Source: Chitinophaga pollutisoli
GTDB taxonomy: Bacteria > Bacteroidota > Bacteroidia > Chitinophagales > Chitinophagaceae
DNA: 64,000 bases
NCBI RefSeq assembly: GCF_038396755.1
Contig: NZ_CP149822.1
Location: 5,548,001 to 5,612,000 of the forward strand
Direction: 5' to 3'
Made by a program: the position numbers and the translations under genes
Notes under the pieces: model-generated
The model's database searches: none
Told to the model about the DNA's origin: nothing
What the model saw: the letters and a program-made list of their open reading frames with translations, nothing else
Shown here: positions 63,101-64,000 of the stretch, one piece after another
Numbering within the stretch: position 1 is the first letter of the stretch
How the letters are laid out: each line of letters opens with the position of its first letter

Positions 63101-63423
63101 GCGTTGATGTTAATGGTGGAACCATCGCGCACGAGGCTCTTGTTATAGAAGAAAACGAATCCCGTTTGCTTCTTCACGGCAGCAAAAACCTTCGACAGCG
63201 GTACGTCCCGGCCGGAGAATGTGATGGTTTGCGACAGGCTTTTCGCGCTTACGTGCATGCACACGGCAAAAAGGAAAGCGGCGGTTAGTTTCATCGTATT
63301 CACGATTGTGGTGAAGCGGCTGCTCCGGTACCTCCCGGAACCGGGCTCCGCCTTGCAGAGATTTTGGTCTGCCTCCCATTTCAGGCAACAGAAGGCATGC
63401 TTACAAAAAGTCCAAAAATTCAT
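60103..63423 (-). CDS. SusC/RagA family TonB-dependent transporter with STN domain
   Basis: This 1106-residue outer-membrane importer is full length from ATG 63423. The region before ATG 63294 (MKLTAAFLFAVCMHVSAKSLSQ, a signal peptide) may be an N-terminal extension typical of this genus or not translated. An STN domain follows (VPLSKVFAAVKKQTGFVFFYNKSLV, about 80-140), showing that it takes part in FecR-type signalling. Next come a carboxypeptidase-regulatory-like domain (ISGRITDDRGVPLPGVSIKVKG), the plug (LLQGKAPGVVVSSGSGDPAAG, with ITIRGQGTLAG) and a 22-stranded barrel ending SKKVLLGVNIGF. susD follows 2 bp later. No glycoside hydrolase is in the window, so the substrate is not fixed. Confidence 0.95.
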   Translation of the reverse strand: MNFWTFCKHAFCCLKWEADQNLCKAEPGSGRYRSSRFTTIVNTMKLTAAFLFAVCMHVSAKSLSQTITFSGRDVPLSKVFAAVKKQTGFVFFYNKSLVRDGSTININATNQPLESFLKEALRGQFLEYSIEDKVIVITRKPVEILPDMPPPINISGRITDDRGVPLPGVSIKVKGTGRGATTNSDGVYSISNIPDDAHLVISYIGFETREIAVQGKTTVDLQLVPASKDIEGVTVVGYSSKNVKYLSSAVSTVSREKLRDVTSNNLSSLLQGKAPGVVVSSGSGDPAAGNSITIRGQGTLAGSPNPLIVVDGNIGGSFNPTDVESVTILKDAAATGLYGSRAANGVIIVTTRQGKAGKTRIEFNTVAGFNKADFGKFELMDSRELYDYQKTFTTRSDTVLNTNTDWLDVAFRRAMTQSYTLSASGGSEKTQFYTAGTYFKEEGTLLTNSKSAYNFRANITHKLTDKIKMAVLLNGSYEKANNHHSSTLYGAYTNLPWDKPYNADGSPRFGAGTGWLGREQHNFIYSLQYNQSFNRAMTFNGDLNLDYAITRHLTFSTYNRVNLYNFKSTEYWDQRSKEGTADKGYLAHDIRYSNTLLSSNRLRYENHWGDHNLSVLGVGEAEKYYYDNNGIVGRGLPAGMTAMSTATEAKSTPTGGRDEYSFQKWLVQGDYNWDNRYFFLASFVRDISSKFGNNNPGGNFYQLGGSWILSNENFLAGNNTFTFLKVRLSHGTVGNPPLQNYQALGLYQYDQTASYAGLNGSFPFQKANPDLTWEKIRVNNFGIELGLFKRIDLNVDLYDKQAKSLLMLRPLPLTTGYANIMENIGSMRNRGLEINLTTKNLVGEFKWETSLNFALNRNKVTKLNGNDKFANPGTNQPVGLNEDMDKWYMRIWAGVDPANGDPLWERIVTDADGKTYLTYTNSYNAATLQYTGTSSAPKFTGGMLNSFSYKGFYLNAFFNFMYGNQVFNSSRQFFDSDGIYDSYNQMVLAEGWSRWSKPGDVATHPKPLLGGNKASNEPSSRFLEDGSYIRLRNVQIGYDVPQAFLQRLRIGSARIFLSGDNLWTGTKFSGMDPEVSFVNANGFTKGVSGTKYPISKKVLLGVNIGF

Positions 63424-63437
63424 ACTTTTGTAAAGGT

Positions 63438-63476
63438 TTAAGGTGGAGTAAATAAGAAGCTTGTTCCAACGGGCAT
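63438..63476 (-). CDS. Possible 12-codon leader peptide ahead of susC
   Basis: ATG at 63476 starts MPVGTSFLFTPP and stops at TAA 63440-63438, 14 nt before the susC start. AGGAGG on minus (63490-63485) stands 8 nt before the ATG, a perfect Shine-Dalgarno sequence at optimal spacing, unusual in a phylum that seldom relies on one. susC itself has no such site. It may be a translation-coupling or regulatory uORF, or a chance frame. Confidence 0.35.
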   Translation of the reverse strand: MPVGTSFLFTPP

Positions 63477-63500
63477 TATGTTATCCTCCTGAACTTTTCC

Positions 63501-63532
63501 AAAGGGAAGTGGTACGAACACTTCCCTTTTTT
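63501..63532 (+). other. Strong hairpin between fecR and susC, T-run on the plus strand
   Basis: AAAGGGAAGTG (63501-63511) pairs perfectly with CACTTCCCTTT (63519-63529) over a 7-nt loop, and a T6 run covers 63527-63532 on plus. A second, smaller hairpin, TCACCG/CGGTGA (63559-63577), is also followed by a T-run on plus. Since all genes here run minus, they are oriented as antisense terminators, or act as RNA structure in the fecR-susC leader. Confidence 0.6.
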
Positions 63533-63650
63533 CGTTCCTGCAGGATAATACTTTCCCATCACCGTCGTCGCCGGTGACTTTTTGAGCGTATTAACATGGC
63601 AATATTTTTCTGTTTTTGGTTGCTGTTACAAATTGCTACTGTTACACTGT

Positions 63651-64000
63651 TTACGGCAATACAATGAGCCGTTTGTTCTCTTCGATCCTGAATTTTATGT
63701 TGACTTTGGTTAATATCCTGATTACCTGCGACAGCTGGAGCGACTGCGGCAGTTCGCCTTCGAAGATCTGGTCGGGCACGTTGCCTTCGTAGATGATATC
63801 GATGTCGTACCATCTGGCCAGTTGACGCATTACTTCGCGCAGCGGCGCGCCTTCGAATTTGAAATACCCTGCTTTCCAGGCGGTTACCTGGTCGAGATCG
63901 GGTTGCACGATGGTCATGGCTCCGTCTGCCTGCGCGATGCGCGCCTGCTGGCCGGGCGTGAGCACCCGCGAGGCGCCGCCGTTGCGAACACGTACCGAAC
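63651..64000 (-). CDS. FecR family anti-sigma factor, partial (C-terminal end)
   Basis: About 116 residues of the C-terminal part lie here; the gene starts beyond the right edge. SVRVRNGGASRVLTPGQQARI ends the FecR domain. WKAGYFKFEGAPLREVMRQLARWYDIDI, FEGELPQSLQLSQVIRILTKVNIKF and EENKRLIVLP are the C-terminal DUF4974 domain usual in Bacteroidota FecR proteins. It senses the state of the STN-bearing SusC through the inner membrane and holds an ECF sigma factor, whose gene is expected just upstream, off the window. The stop is 228 bp before the susC start, with two hairpins and a small ORF in between. Confidence 0.9.
   Translation of the reverse strand, partial: SVRVRNGGASRVLTPGQQARIAQADGAMTIVQPDLDQVTAWKAGYFKFEGAPLREVMRQLARWYDIDIIYEGNVPDQIFEGELPQSLQLSQVIRILTKVNIKFRIEENKRLIVLP

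Noticed and set aside
1..64000. CRISPR arrays, insertion sequences, prophage or integron features
   Set aside because: No direct repeats of 23-47 bp with spacers, no transposase or integrase motifs and no terminal inverted repeats flanking an ORF were seen.

Overview
The window is bacterial chromosome from a member of the Bacteroidota, most like Chitinophagaceae (Chitinophaga or a close relative). The evidence is a SusC/SusD pair with an STN-bearing SusC behind a FecR anti-sigma factor, proteins ending in type IX secretion sorting domains (types A and B), a futalosine-pathway menaquinone enzyme (MqnE), BshC for bacillithiol, a TAnnTTTG-type promoter in front of a tRNA, and coding DNA with GC-rich third positions. 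No phage, insertion sequence, CRISPR array or plasmid gene was seen. Layout: 1-3.0 kb, a tripartite efflux operon (TolC, HlyD, ABC-2 permease, minus strand, running off the left edge). 3.1-8.2 kb, housekeeping genes (small lipoprotein, FAD/Fe-S D-2-hydroxyacid dehydrogenase, DUF72, DinB). 8.9-16.4 kb, a storage and oligosaccharide block: glgA, glgC and a GH130 enzyme on plus, facing two GT4 glycosyltransferases on minus, one fused to a predicted (alpha/alpha)6 domain. 16.6-31.7 kb, bshC, a FUSC membrane protein, smc, an MFS carrier, a lipoprotein dehydrogenase-cytochrome, an SDR, a LuxR-type regulator, a DUF192 lipoprotein and mqnE. The gap between FUSC and smc carries a tight cluster of four DnaA-box-like 9-mers. 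31.7-43.7 kb, an M43 protease, a nucleoside transporter, a large T9SS type B protein, trxA, dnaE and an NlpC/P60 lipoprotein. 43.7-53.1 kb, a surface-glycan cluster: methyltransferase, GT6, flippase, GT11 fucosyltransferase, GT2, GT4, GT2 and a YfhO membrane protein. GT11 plus GT6 is the enzyme pair that builds ABO-type epitopes. 53.2-57.5 kb, a queuosine-precursor transporter with a small membrane partner, Nudix, CorA, dapF, nucleoside phosphorylase and tRNA-Cys. 58.0-64.0 kb, a SUS-type locus read leftwards: FecR (partial), SusC, SusD, discoidin lipoprotein. Three observations cut across the annotation. First, all three convergent intergenic gaps longer than 200 bp contain degenerate tandem repeats with an exact 11-bp period; two lie between opposing terminators, and the third lies before the trxA terminator. 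I do not recognise this element class, and I saw none in the divergent or codirectional gaps. Second, three genes (the FAD/Fe-S oxidase, one GT4 and susD) are each broken by exactly one missing base in a run of 5-6 identical bases. This points to homopolymer under-calling in the assembly rather than true pseudogenes. Third, the FecR-SusC gap holds a 12-codon ORF with a strong Shine-Dalgarno sequence just ahead of susC. Start codons were often moved inward from the longest reading frame to fit signal peptides or family N-termini; each entry says where. Functions are read from motifs by eye, with no database search behind them.
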